12,877 bases of DNA from JBCCFX01 sp039029515 (GTDB lineage Bacteria; Planctomycetota; Phycisphaerae; Phycisphaerales; SM1A02). The DNA lies in the NCBI GenBank assembly GCA_039029515.1, contig JBCCFX010000116.1, positions 1 to 12,877 on the forward strand. Reading direction: 5' to 3'. Both the position numbers and the translations under genes were made by a program. Of the stretch, positions 1 through 7,002 are shown piece after piece. The notes under the pieces were generated by a model, which was not told the origin of the DNA, made no database searches, and saw only the letters and a program-made list of their open reading frames with translations. How positions within the stretch are numbered: the first letter of the stretch is position 1; each line of letters begins with the position of its first letter.

Positions 1-854
1 ACCAGCTGTTCTATTACGGCAACTTCAACCGTGCGCACACACGATGGTCGACGTATTCAGCGCAGCCTCGGTTCGGCGGTCCGTATCACGGGTTGCGCGG
101 CCAGTTTTCGATACTCTCCGAAGCGTACTCGTACATTCCGTACCGCGATCGCGTGATTGTGACGCGTCAGTTCGTGCGCGAGATCGTGCAGTTTGCACGC
201 GATCATGCCGACGAGATGCACGACATCCGGCAGCGCGCGATCGAAGAGACCGTTCAAGCCGGCCTGAATCCGCAACCGGATGACATTGTTGGTATTCGGC
301 ATCGATCCGCACCATTCCCGAAGTTGGCAACCGTGCTTGGTTTCGAACCACGGGCGGACGGTGGCAATCGCACTGGCCGGGTAATTCCGCCGGACGAGAC
401 GGATACGCCACGCGACTACGACGTCCTGCACTTCGGCCAGTTCACGATGACGCGCGGCGTGCCCCGACCGTATGCGTATCTGGTCCCAATCGCCGAGATG
501 AAAGTCATCGAAACGTTGCGCGCCCACGGTGTTCGCATGGATCGGGTCGATGCGGTCAGCGGTCGCGTCGAGCACGACATCATCGACGAGGTCGATCGCG
601 CGCCAACGCCATTCCAGGGCCATCGCTTAGTTCGGGTGGAAGCAACAACGACGGTTCAGCGCATCGATGGAGACGGTCCATACATGCTGATCCGAACCGG
701 GCAGCCGCTTGGCACACTGATCGTCTACCTGCTCGAACCGGAATCAGAAGATGGGCTCGTCGCGTGGAATTTCTTCGATGAACACGTCACACCGGGCGGC
801 GGCATGCCCGTGTTGCGAATCGCGCATCCTTCGGACGTGCAGTTCGGCCCGTAA
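1..854 (+). CDS. M14-family zinc carboxypeptidase, C-terminal part (5' truncated by window edge)
   Basis: The reading frame is open from base 3 and ends at TAA 852-854, leaving 283 visible residues; the start lies off the left edge. Near the beginning, visible residues 30-43 read GLRGQFSILSEAYSY-like, which matches the segment carrying the catalytic glutamate of a bacterial M14 carboxypeptidase subfamily (the Glu270 equivalent of carboxypeptidase A, here about residue 40). The zinc ligands (HxxE and a later His) would lie upstream and cannot be seen. About 200 residues follow as an accessory region, ending in the motif YLLEPESEDGLVAWNFFD, which I know from the C-terminal end of this subfamily. 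The expected role is hydrolysis of C-terminal residues from peptides, probably after export, although no signal peptide is in view. TTG at 93 is inside the protein and is not a credible start. It converges on the next gene with an 11-base gap and no clear terminator. Confidence 0.85.
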   Translation, partial: QLFYYGNFNRAHTRWSTYSAQPRFGGPYHGLRGQFSILSEAYSYIPYRDRVIVTRQFVREIVQFARDHADEMHDIRQRAIEETVQAGLNPQPDDIVGIRHRSAPFPKLATVLGFEPRADGGNRTGRVIPPDETDTPRDYDVLHFGQFTMTRGVPRPYAYLVPIAEMKVIETLRAHGVRMDRVDAVSGRVEHDIIDEVDRAPTPFQGHRLVRVEATTTVQRIDGDGPYMLIRTGQPLGTLIVYLLEPESEDGLVAWNFFDEHVTPGGGMPVLRIAHPSDVQFGP

Positions 855-865
855 CCGATCAGTCG

Positions 866-1537
866 TTATGGCAGCAAGGTTCGGTCGCGCTGACTCATGC
901 GCATCTGATGAACGAGACATCGACGACGCAGTGCCCGACGAGTTCGCCGGATCAGCCAGACGAACACGCCGATACCACCGACCCACGCCGCGAGGTAGAG
1001 CACGACCGCGACGAGCAATCCCGCGAACGGAGCATTGCGAATCGATGGCAACGTCACCTCCACCACCAGCGGAAAGCCAAGGCCGTAAACGACCAACGCG
1101 ACCCACAGCAGGCACAGACCATGGGCGAGCACGAACGCACACGCATCCGGGCGTGCTCGTTCACCGCCGATCAACGTCATGAGCCAGAACGGCCCGAGTA
1201 CCGAAACGCCGATACACGCGATCAATAGAATCCAGCCCGGCGATGTTGTGCGAAAATCGCTCGAGACGATCGCGAGTAACAGCGGCAGCCCGATGATCAC
1301 ATCCACGATGCCCAGCGCAAGTGCTGATTCATACGTTATCGTGCCCGGCACAGTCGTGCTGTTGCGATCGAACAATGATGGATCGCTCTCGAATCCGCAT
1401 TCCGGACAGGCAACAACACCCGGCGCATGGCCGGACAACGTATAGCCACATGCAACGCAATGGACATGCACAAATGCATCATCATCGTGATGATCGTCGG
1501 GCGCGTCGGTCGGAGTTTTGAGATGCGGATCTGCCAT
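866..1537 (-). CDS. Zinc-ribbon multi-pass membrane protein, function unknown
   Basis: This 223-residue protein starts at ATG 1537-1535 and ends at TAA 868-866. An acidic/histidine-rich N-terminus (DDHHDDD, residues 14-20) precedes a small zinc ribbon with cysteine pairs C27/C30 (CVACGYTL) and C44/C47 (CPECG). About four hydrophobic segments follow, near residues 75-92, 101-123, 138-160 and 171-197. A strongly basic tail (RRTRRALRRR, 197-206) suggests the C-terminus is cytoplasmic. Short zinc ribbons fused to a few membrane helices are common in planctomycetes and usually have no assigned function; I do not recognise a named family. No Shine-Dalgarno sequence lies before the ATG. The gene begins 33 bases after the amidotransferase stop and is probably the last gene of that transcript. 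Zinc binding is inferred from the cysteine pattern, and no enzymatic role is proposed. Confidence 0.75.
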   Translation of the reverse strand: MADPHLKTPTDAPDDHHDDDAFVHVHCVACGYTLSGHAPGVVACPECGFESDPSLFDRNSTTVPGTITYESALALGIVDVIIGLPLLLAIVSSDFRTTSPGWILLIACIGVSVLGPFWLMTLIGGERARPDACAFVLAHGLCLLWVALVVYGLGFPLVVEVTLPSIRNAPFAGLLVAVVLYLAAWVGGIGVFVWLIRRTRRALRRRCLVHQMRMSQRDRTLLP

Positions 1538-1570
1538 GACGACGCGGAATCGTAGGCGTCGCCCGAAGGA

Positions 1571-2314
1571 TCAGTGATGCAGATCCTTGATCTGCCCCTG
1601 ATAACGACGATCGACCGGCATCAGGAACAACGCAATCGACTCGAACAGTCGAACTGCGTATCGGGCAAAATCATCGCCATGCCGGGCCATCTGATCGCGA
1701 AGATCTTCCGGCGTCAGGTCAGCATCAGCAAGATCATCCGGGTGACGCTCGATCCATTCCTCGATCGTGTGCGGATACACCTCGGGGTGGTATTGAAAGC
1801 CATAGGTGCGGAGTCCACTTGCCCATGCCTGCACGTTGCATTGAGGCGACGATGCGAGCAGTCTTGCGCCTGCCGGCAGATCCTTCACTTCATCGCAGTG
1901 CCACGCAAACTGATGGGTCGTCCATGGCATTCCTGTGAACATCGGATCGTCGCGACCGATCGCATTGAGTTCAAAGGGAACGAACCCCAATTCGATGCCG
2001 TCATCCATCGGTCCGGTTGTGCCACCAAGTGCTCGCGCCACGATCTGACAGCCGAGGCAGATGCCGACGACTGGCAATTCGCGTTCATGCGCTTCGCGGA
2101 TCAAGTCCATCTCGGCCTCAAGCCACGGCAAGGGATCATCGAGCGAGAGCGCAGCGCCCATGCTGACGATGCCGTCCACACCATCAAGATCCGCCGGGAC
2201 GTCGTCCCCTGCGTGGGTGCGGATGGTGACAAGTGGATGACCGTAGTCGCGGAGGGTCGCACCAAGGCGAAGGGAACCTGCGGACGCCGAATGTTCAAAT
2301 ACAAGCAGTGCCAT
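1571..2314 (-). CDS. Class I glutamine amidotransferase (GATase1, GMP-synthase-like domain)
   Basis: This 247-residue protein starts at ATG 2314-2312 and ends at TGA 1573-1571. It has the full class I amidotransferase triad: nucleophile Cys86 in GICLGCQ (84-90), and His176 and Glu178 in FQYHPEV (173-179). The early segment GIVSMGAALSLDDPLPWLE (48-66) matches the region that forms the oxyanion hole in this fold. Such domains hydrolyse glutamine and pass ammonia to a partner synthetase, but no synthetase domain is fused or adjacent here. Stand-alone members are often labelled GMP synthase-like and many have unknown acceptors; some cleave gamma-glutamyl bonds instead. The acidic 60-residue tail after the triad is typical of the stand-alone group. 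The start is 53 bases below the methyltransferase stop, with no Shine-Dalgarno sequence visible. The family call is firm; the substrate is not known. Confidence 0.88.
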   Translation of the reverse strand: MALLVFEHSASAGSLRLGATLRDYGHPLVTIRTHAGDDVPADLDGVDGIVSMGAALSLDDPLPWLEAEMDLIREAHERELPVVGICLGCQIVARALGGTTGPMDDGIELGFVPFELNAIGRDDPMFTGMPWTTHQFAWHCDEVKDLPAGARLLASSPQCNVQAWASGLRTYGFQYHPEVYPHTIEEWIERHPDDLADADLTPEDLRDQMARHGDDFARYAVRLFESIALFLMPVDRRYQGQIKDLHH

Positions 2315-2367
2315 GGTGCCGAAGGGTACGCTGGCGCGTGCGTTCTCACAAGGCCAACTGACGATGA

Positions 2368-3009
2368 TCAGGCCGCATCCTCGTCGTGCCGAATGAGGAT
2401 GGTCGAATCATGGCCGTCAAGGTACGCCTGCGTCCATGCGACGCGGCTGGACAGGCCCAGGGCCCAGTCGATCCATGCAACCGTATCGAAGCGTCGTGCG
2501 GGCGTGAGATCCCGATCGCCCCAGCGAGCATGTGGTCGATTGCTGAGGAAATTGAAGATCACGCCATCACGGGCAATGTCGTACGCCGCCCGGATCAGCG
2601 TCTGTGCCATCGGATCGCCCATTGTGTTGAGCGTGCCGGAGAAGCAGATCCAGTTCGGCGATAACTCCCCCATGACCGTCGGGTGCACCACGAAGTCAGC
2701 CGCACTGAACGAACAGCGATCCAGCGCGCGATCCTGCGCGGTTTGGATCATCTCCGGCATGGCATCGATGCCGTGGAATGCACCGAACGCGACATCGCGT
2801 TCCAGCAGGTGCGCGGCGAAATCGCCCTGCCCGCATCCGGCGTCCACAATCATGGCATCAGCGAAGTCGACGAGATCGATCATCACGTCGAAACGTGCTC
2901 GCTGAGCACGCTCCGTCCCCCACAGCGTCGCTTTGAAACCCGGGCCATGTTCGGCGACTGCGGCTTCGTACGGCTGCAGATAATCTTGTCCGTTCGACTT
3001 GTCGTGCAT
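2368..3009 (-). CDS. Class I SAM-dependent methyltransferase
   Basis: This 213-residue protein starts at ATG 3009-3007. Motif I of the Rossmann-like SAM-binding fold is clear at residues 55-63 (VDAGCGQGD), preceded by a hydrophobic strand. The next strand ends in FHGIDAMPEMI (78-88), where Asp82 is expected to bind the ribose hydroxyls of SAM. SAADF (97-101) is a plausible motif II/III acidic residue. Later segments (GVIFNFLSNRP, 143-153) fit the remaining strands of the fold. The 54-residue N-terminus contains GFKATLWGT, which occurs in small-molecule methyltransferases, but I cannot name a substrate. It is the first gene of a probable three-gene unit with the amidotransferase and the zinc-ribbon membrane protein. 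It diverges from sppA across only 68 bases, and no Shine-Dalgarno sequence precedes the ATG. Confidence 0.85.
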   Translation of the reverse strand: MHDKSNGQDYLQPYEAAVAEHGPGFKATLWGTERAQRARFDVMIDLVDFADAMIVDAGCGQGDFAAHLLERDVAFGAFHGIDAMPEMIQTAQDRALDRCSFSAADFVVHPTVMGELSPNWICFSGTLNTMGDPMAQTLIRAAYDIARDGVIFNFLSNRPHARWGDRDLTPARRFDTVAWIDWALGLSSRVAWTQAYLDGHDSTILIRHDEDAA

Positions 3010-3015
3010 GCTGCA

Positions 3016-3024
3016 AGTGTAGCA
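3016..3024 (-). promoter_or_regulatory. Candidate extended -10 promoter for the methyltransferase gene (possible leaderless start)
   Basis: On the minus strand this reads TGC-TACACT, an extended -10 element (TGn plus a 4/6 match to TATAAT). The ATG begins at 3009, about seven bases past the element, so initiation at the usual distance would put the 5' end at or next to the start codon. No good -35 box lies at 16-18 bases, and there is no Shine-Dalgarno sequence, which fits a leaderless transcript. This is a short motif in a small region and could be chance. Confidence 0.3.
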
Positions 3025-3064
3025 CGGAGGCTGGACTGGATCGTGGTACGATTCTCGTGAACCT

Positions 3065-3068
3065 GGAG
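3065..3068 (+). promoter_or_regulatory. Shine-Dalgarno (GGAG) that decides the sppA start
   Basis: GGAG lies nine bases before ATG 3078. An in-frame GTG at 3057 has no ribosome-binding sequence at a workable distance; the nearest purine-rich stretch is more than 25 bases away. The ATG is therefore preferred and the reading frame begins MHDPTTQP. Confidence 0.6.
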
Positions 3069-3077
3069 ACTCACACC

Positions 3078-4094
3078 ATGCATGATCCCACGACGCAGCC
3101 AGTCGTAGTCCACGTCAAATCGAAGTCAGGCGGCATCACCCGCGCGATCATGTTCGTGCTGGCGCTCGGCCTGTTTGCGCTGGTGTTTCTGATCGGCATT
3201 GGTATCGGTGCTGTCGGAAGCAGTTTCGAAGCGCCAATTGATGCCGGTCTTCAAACATCGATCATGCGTGAAGGCAGCAGCGACCGCATTGCGGTGATTC
3301 CAATCGAAGGCGTTATCGACAGCTCGACGTCACGATTCGTCGCCGCTGCCTGCAAGCGCATTCGACAGGATGGTCGGATCAAAGCCGTTGTATTACGCGT
3401 CGATTCTCCGGGCGGCGGCGTGAGCGCTTCGGATCAGATCTGGCACGAACTGGAACGACTTCGCGCTGACTCGATGACCGTCGTCGCAAGTTTCGGAGGC
3501 ATGGCGGCGTCGGGCGGGTATTACGTTTCGTGCGCGGCCGACACCATTGTTGCCGAGCCAACGTGCACGACCGGCAGCATCGGCGTCATCGCGCAGATCA
3601 TGACCATGGAAGACCTGATGGAAAAGGTCGGCATCGAACCTGTGACGCTGGTTGCCACCGGCTCGCCGCAGAAGCACGTCGCCAACGACATCTTCCGAAC
3701 CTGGGACGATGCGGATCGATCGAAGATCATGGTCATGCTCGATGATGCCTACACGACATTCCAGCAGCGCGTCCTGGATGGACGAACGGATGCACTCGCA
3801 AGCGCGGCGGCGATCGACACGGTTGCCGATGGCTCCGTGTTCACCGCAACGGAAGCACTCGACCTCGGGCTCGTCGATGCCATCGGCTATCTCGATGATG
3901 CAATCACCACCGCGGAAAACGTCGCCGGCCTCACCAAGGGAAGATCCGAAGTGATCACGCTGCGACCTCCACAGCCACTCTTCGGGCCGGGAATGCTGGC
4001 GCAGCGATCGACAGCGCTCGATCTCGATGCGACGGAGATTCGGCGTTTTGTGAACGAACTCGCCGCGCCGCGCATCATGTATCTCGCCCCGTGA
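3078..4094 (+). CDS. sppA: Signal peptide peptidase SppA, short (single-domain) type
   Basis: This 338-residue membrane serine protease of the S49 family cleaves residual signal peptides or membrane protein remnants. A single N-terminal transmembrane anchor spans about residues 22-46, followed by the protease domain outside the membrane. Family landmarks are VVLRVDSPGGGVSASDQIW (104-122), SFGGMAASGGYYVS with nucleophile Ser145, and TTGSIGV (164-170). The general-base lysine is expected soon after; Lys199 in TGSPQKHVAND occupies that place. The residues around it differ from the usual G-x-x-K-D, since His replaces Asp after the lysine. The length matches the half-size SppA of Gram-positives and planctomycetes rather than the roughly 600-residue E. 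coli form. The ATG at 3078 was chosen over GTG 3057 because of its GGAG site. Its stop overlaps the next start (TGATG, 1 base), implying translational coupling to the exported DUF4159 protein. Confidence 0.92.
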   Translation: MHDPTTQPVVVHVKSKSGGITRAIMFVLALGLFALVFLIGIGIGAVGSSFEAPIDAGLQTSIMREGSSDRIAVIPIEGVIDSSTSRFVAAACKRIRQDGRIKAVVLRVDSPGGGVSASDQIWHELERLRADSMTVVASFGGMAASGGYYVSCAADTIVAEPTCTTGSIGVIAQIMTMEDLMEKVGIEPVTLVATGSPQKHVANDIFRTWDDADRSKIMVMLDDAYTTFQQRVLDGRTDALASAAAIDTVADGSVFTATEALDLGLVDAIGYLDDAITTAENVAGLTKGRSEVITLRPPQPLFGPGMLAQRSTALDLDATEIRRFVNELAAPRIMYLAP

Positions 4095-6559
4095 TGAACG
4101 CCCATGCTCGTACGCTGCTGCTGACTTTGTTCGCGACGACCGTCGTGACGCTGTCGTTCGCCCGGCCATGCAGCGCACAGGACCCGCGACCGACGTTGCA
4201 ACCCGTACAACTCACCGATGCCCACATCGACACCGCCATCGCAGCGCTGATCGAAGAGCTCTACGATCGCCAACAGCCTGAGACGTTCTGGGATCCACCG
4301 GAGTGGAATGACATTCACGGCCCTGCGAGCCAGCGCGGCGGCTATACCGCGCTGATCTCGTTCGCGTTGCTGCAAGCCGGCGAGTCGTATCAGAACCCAC
4401 GGCTCAACGGCGCCATCGAATATCTGACGACTCTGGAACTCGAGGGTACGTACGCGATGGCGCTGCGCACGATGGTCTGGGCCAAGCTCCCGCCAAAGTA
4501 CGAGCGCTACTTGAAGGCGGATACGACGTGGCTTCTCGAAGGCTTCAGTCGACGCTCGTCGGGCTGGGACTACGAGCAGAAACCGTTCACGCAGTACGCA
4601 GACAATTCGATTCGACAGTATGCAGCGCTCGCGCTCTGGGAAGCGGCCAAACGAGGCGTGGACATTGACCCGGAATTCTGGAAAGCGCTCGAAGGCGCAT
4701 ACCTCGCCTCGCAAACGCCAGATGGCGGCTGGAATTACCGTGACAACGGCGAGCCTGCTTACGGGTCCATGACGACCGCCGGGCTCGCGACGCTGTTCAT
4801 TACGCAGGATGAACTCCACGCCCGCGCGTCACGTGATGTGCGCCGACGAAAACTCACGCCGAACGAACTTGCCATCGCACGAGGTCTCGATTGGATGCAG
4901 GAGAACTTTCGTGCAACCGAGAATCCCGGTCGAGGTTCACTGTTCTACTTCTATTACCTGTACGGTGTCGAGCGCGTCGGACTCGCGAGCGGCTACGCAA
5001 CGTTCGGCGGTCGGGATTGGTATCGCGAAGGCGCCGCCGAGATTCTCCGTCAACTCGGCACATGGAACGCCGATACCACATCGTGGACGGTCAACCGGCT
5101 CCTGCGCCAATCTGACGGCCGGCTCGAAGGCGATGTCAGACTTCAGCATCTCGCGTTCAGTCTGATGTTCCTGAGCCGTGGCCGCGCACCGGTTGCGATC
5201 AACAAGGCGTCGCTCAGTCCCGGGCGATGGAACAACCGCCCGCGCGATGCGGCAAACTTCGTGCGCGCCTTGTCAACGTCGACGGAATCGGAGCTGAACT
5301 GGCAGATCGTGTCGTTGAACGATGATCCATCGTCGTGGCTGTCCGCGCCGATGCTGTATCTCGCATCAGATGCCTCGCTCCCTGCGGTTGGGAACGCGCA
5401 GAACAACTTCTGGACGTATATCGATGAAGCTCGTACGTTCGCGGAGGGGCAAGCCAACGGGACCGTTGCGCTCGATGCTGCGTCACCGACGCCGCCGGAC
5501 ATGCCGCAACTGGACGCCATTCGCACCTATCTCGAACGTGGCGGCCTGCTTCTGGCGATGGGCGACGGTAAGCGAAATGACTTCGGGACATCGGTCGAAG
5601 CCGCCGGGCGTGCGATGTATCCAAACTACACGTGGCGCACATTGGACAAAGACCATTGGGCGTATGACCTTCATGTGCCGGTTCGACGGTCATACAAACT
5701 TCGAGCGCTTTCGAACGGCGTGCGTGAGTTGATCATTCTGCTACCCAGCGGCGATTTTTCAGGCTTACTGCAAGATCGAACGAAAAAGAACACGCAACAC
5801 CTGAACCTCGGCACGAATCTCTATTTCTACGCCTCCGAATTCAACCGACCGCATCCGCGACTCGCCGATACTGAAGCGCCGTACGTTCGCGCATCCAGAC
5901 AGCCGACATCGCGACCGATTGAACAGGCGCGTGCCATCGATGTCATGCACGTGAAGTACCGCGGCAACTGGAATCCGGAGCCGCACGCATGGACTGCTCT
6001 CTGCGCTGCCATCCCGGCCAACGCAATGGTCGACGCGCGCCAAAGCCATCGACCGCTGAGCAGTCTTGACGATGCGGATGAGCGTCCCGATCTGCTTGTC
6101 CTGCGTGGCGTTGATGAATTCACACTGCCTGCGAACGATATGAAGCGCCTCGCGACATACCTTCGCGATGGCGGCACCGTGTTCATCGAAACCGTTGGTG
6201 GCATCGGTTCGTTCGCCAGTGCGCTGGAGGCCCAGTTGAGTGCGACGCTGGAGTCACCGGCATCGCCAATCCGCGAACACCCGATCGTGACCGGTTCAAC
6301 AATCGGCGGCTTCGACTGTACGCGCGCCAGCTACCGGCCGTTCACCTGGCAGCACCGCGCATCGCGCGACATTGCCCCGCGCGTTCGTGGGATTGAAGTC
6401 AATGGGCGAATTGCGATCATCCTCAGTCCGGATGACTGTTCTCACGCCTTGCTCCGGCAACCGTGCTGGAACATCAGCGGCTACACGTCGGAAACGGCGT
6501 ATGGATTGCTGTTCAACGTGCTGTCCTACGTCGCATCGGACGAAACGCCGTCACCCTGA
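4094..6559 (+). CDS. Exported alpha-toroid (prenyltransferase-like repeat) plus DUF4159 protein
   Basis: This protein has 821 residues from ATG 4094, which overlaps the sppA stop. A signal peptide (hydrophobic 8-24, likely cut after PCSA-28) indicates export. Residues about 75-365 are an all-helical repeat region with RGGYTALISFALLQAG, SQTPDGGWNYR and similar signatures of the terpene-cyclase/prenyltransferase alpha-toroid fold. No DxDD or DDxxD cyclase motif is apparent, so it is probably a binding scaffold. Two Rossmann-like units follow. One, about 384-555, centres on MLYLASDASLP and LDAIRTYLERGGLLLAMGDG. The other, about 614-815, centres on DLLVLRGVDEFTLPANDMKRL and LRDGGTVFIETVGG. Both have the pattern of DUF4159, a domain of unknown biochemical function that is common in planctomycetes and often sits near MoxR/DUF58 genes; none of those is visible here. 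Family recognition is good. The apparent duplication of DUF4159 is my reading of the sequence and untested. Confidence 0.82.
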   Translation: MNAHARTLLLTLFATTVVTLSFARPCSAQDPRPTLQPVQLTDAHIDTAIAALIEELYDRQQPETFWDPPEWNDIHGPASQRGGYTALISFALLQAGESYQNPRLNGAIEYLTTLELEGTYAMALRTMVWAKLPPKYERYLKADTTWLLEGFSRRSSGWDYEQKPFTQYADNSIRQYAALALWEAAKRGVDIDPEFWKALEGAYLASQTPDGGWNYRDNGEPAYGSMTTAGLATLFITQDELHARASRDVRRRKLTPNELAIARGLDWMQENFRATENPGRGSLFYFYYLYGVERVGLASGYATFGGRDWYREGAAEILRQLGTWNADTTSWTVNRLLRQSDGRLEGDVRLQHLAFSLMFLSRGRAPVAINKASLSPGRWNNRPRDAANFVRALSTSTESELNWQIVSLNDDPSSWLSAPMLYLASDASLPAVGNAQNNFWTYIDEARTFAEGQANGTVALDAASPTPPDMPQLDAIRTYLERGGLLLAMGDGKRNDFGTSVEAAGRAMYPNYTWRTLDKDHWAYDLHVPVRRSYKLRALSNGVRELIILLPSGDFSGLLQDRTKKNTQHLNLGTNLYFYASEFNRPHPRLADTEAPYVRASRQPTSRPIEQARAIDVMHVKYRGNWNPEPHAWTALCAAIPANAMVDARQSHRPLSSLDDADERPDLLVLRGVDEFTLPANDMKRLATYLRDGGTVFIETVGGIGSFASALEAQLSATLESPASPIREHPIVTGSTIGGFDCTRASYRPFTWQHRASRDIAPRVRGIEVNGRIAIILSPDDCSHALLRQPCWNISGYTSETAYGLLFNVLSYVASDETPSP

Positions 6560-7002
6560 TCGACGACAGGAAACGGTGCGAGGTCCGGCTCAATGAATGA
6601 TCGCTTCGCCTCAGCGCTCATAATCGTCGGTCGCGTGTAATACAGCCGCGTCAGCGTCTTGCACATGAGCTCTCGGTGATGATCACAGAAGACACGTGAA
6701 TCTCCCTCGGGCCGCCACGGTTGCCAGTGCACGCGTGCCGCATTGATCAGATGCATGAATGCCACCGTCAACGTGTCGTGGTAGCCAGTCTCTGGAGACT
6801 CCGGGATGTCATGCGCCGCGTTGTATCGAGGAATCCCGTGACGCATCGCCTGCACAGCGTCATCCCATGGTCGCGTCGTCAAGTAGGTGTACGCAACACG
6901 GACGTGCGTCCGATGCGTCCACTGGTCGAGCGGAATGTCCGTCGCCTCAAACCTGGCGAGGAGTTGTTCATCGGTCAACGCTTCGACATCCAGAGCGGTC
7001 AT
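6526..7002 (-). CDS. Conserved hypothetical protein with paired His motifs (158 aa)
   Basis: The start codon ATG 7002-7000 shares one base with the aldehyde dehydrogenase stop (TGATG), and the gene ends at TAG 6528-6526. The protein is small, soluble and mostly helical in appearance, with no signal peptide or membrane segment. Likely conserved spots are the W-T-H-R-T-H-V-R-V-A-Y stretch (28-38, His30 and His33), RYNAAHDIP (59-67), GYHDTLTVAFMHL (73-85) and a C-terminal FIEPDLAPFP (136-145). I recall similar short proteins with an H-x-x-H-x-R segment and a PDLxPxP tail, always uncharacterised, and cannot give a family number. The His pairs might bind a metal, but this is speculation. Overlap with the dehydrogenase makes co-translation likely. 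The last 34 coding bases overlap the end of the DUF4159 gene on the other strand. Confidence 0.78.
   Translation of the reverse strand: MTALDVEALTDEQLLARFEATDIPLDQWTHRTHVRVAYTYLTTRPWDDAVQAMRHGIPRYNAAHDIPESPETGYHDTLTVAFMHLINAARVHWQPWRPEGDSRVFCDHHRELMCKTLTRLYYTRPTIMSAEAKRSFIEPDLAPFPVVDQGDGVSSDAT

Noticed and set aside
145..152. GCGATCGC, the HIP1 octamer of cyanobacteria
   Set aside because: I noticed only this occurrence, within a GATC-rich coding sequence, and the gene content does not point to cyanobacteria.
855..865. Possible terminator between the convergent carboxypeptidase and zinc-ribbon genes
   Set aside because: The gap is 11 bases, and no convincing stem with a T-run could be found there or in the adjoining coding ends.
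1478..1494. Perfect inverted repeat ATCATCA-TCG-TGATGAT
   Set aside because: It falls inside the Asp/His-rich start of the zinc-ribbon protein (DDHHDDD) and is explained by GAT/CAT codons; it is AT-rich, coding, and not followed by a T-run.
1574..2905. 443-codon open frame on the plus strand
   Set aside because: It lies antisense to the amidotransferase and methyltransferase, both with intact catalytic motifs. Its own translation is Arg/Cys/Ser-rich with no recognisable domain, so it is a shadow frame of GC-biased codons.
3887..4819. 310-codon minus-strand frame across the sppA/DUF4159 junction
   Set aside because: It is rich in Arg, has no motif, and lies opposite two well-supported genes.
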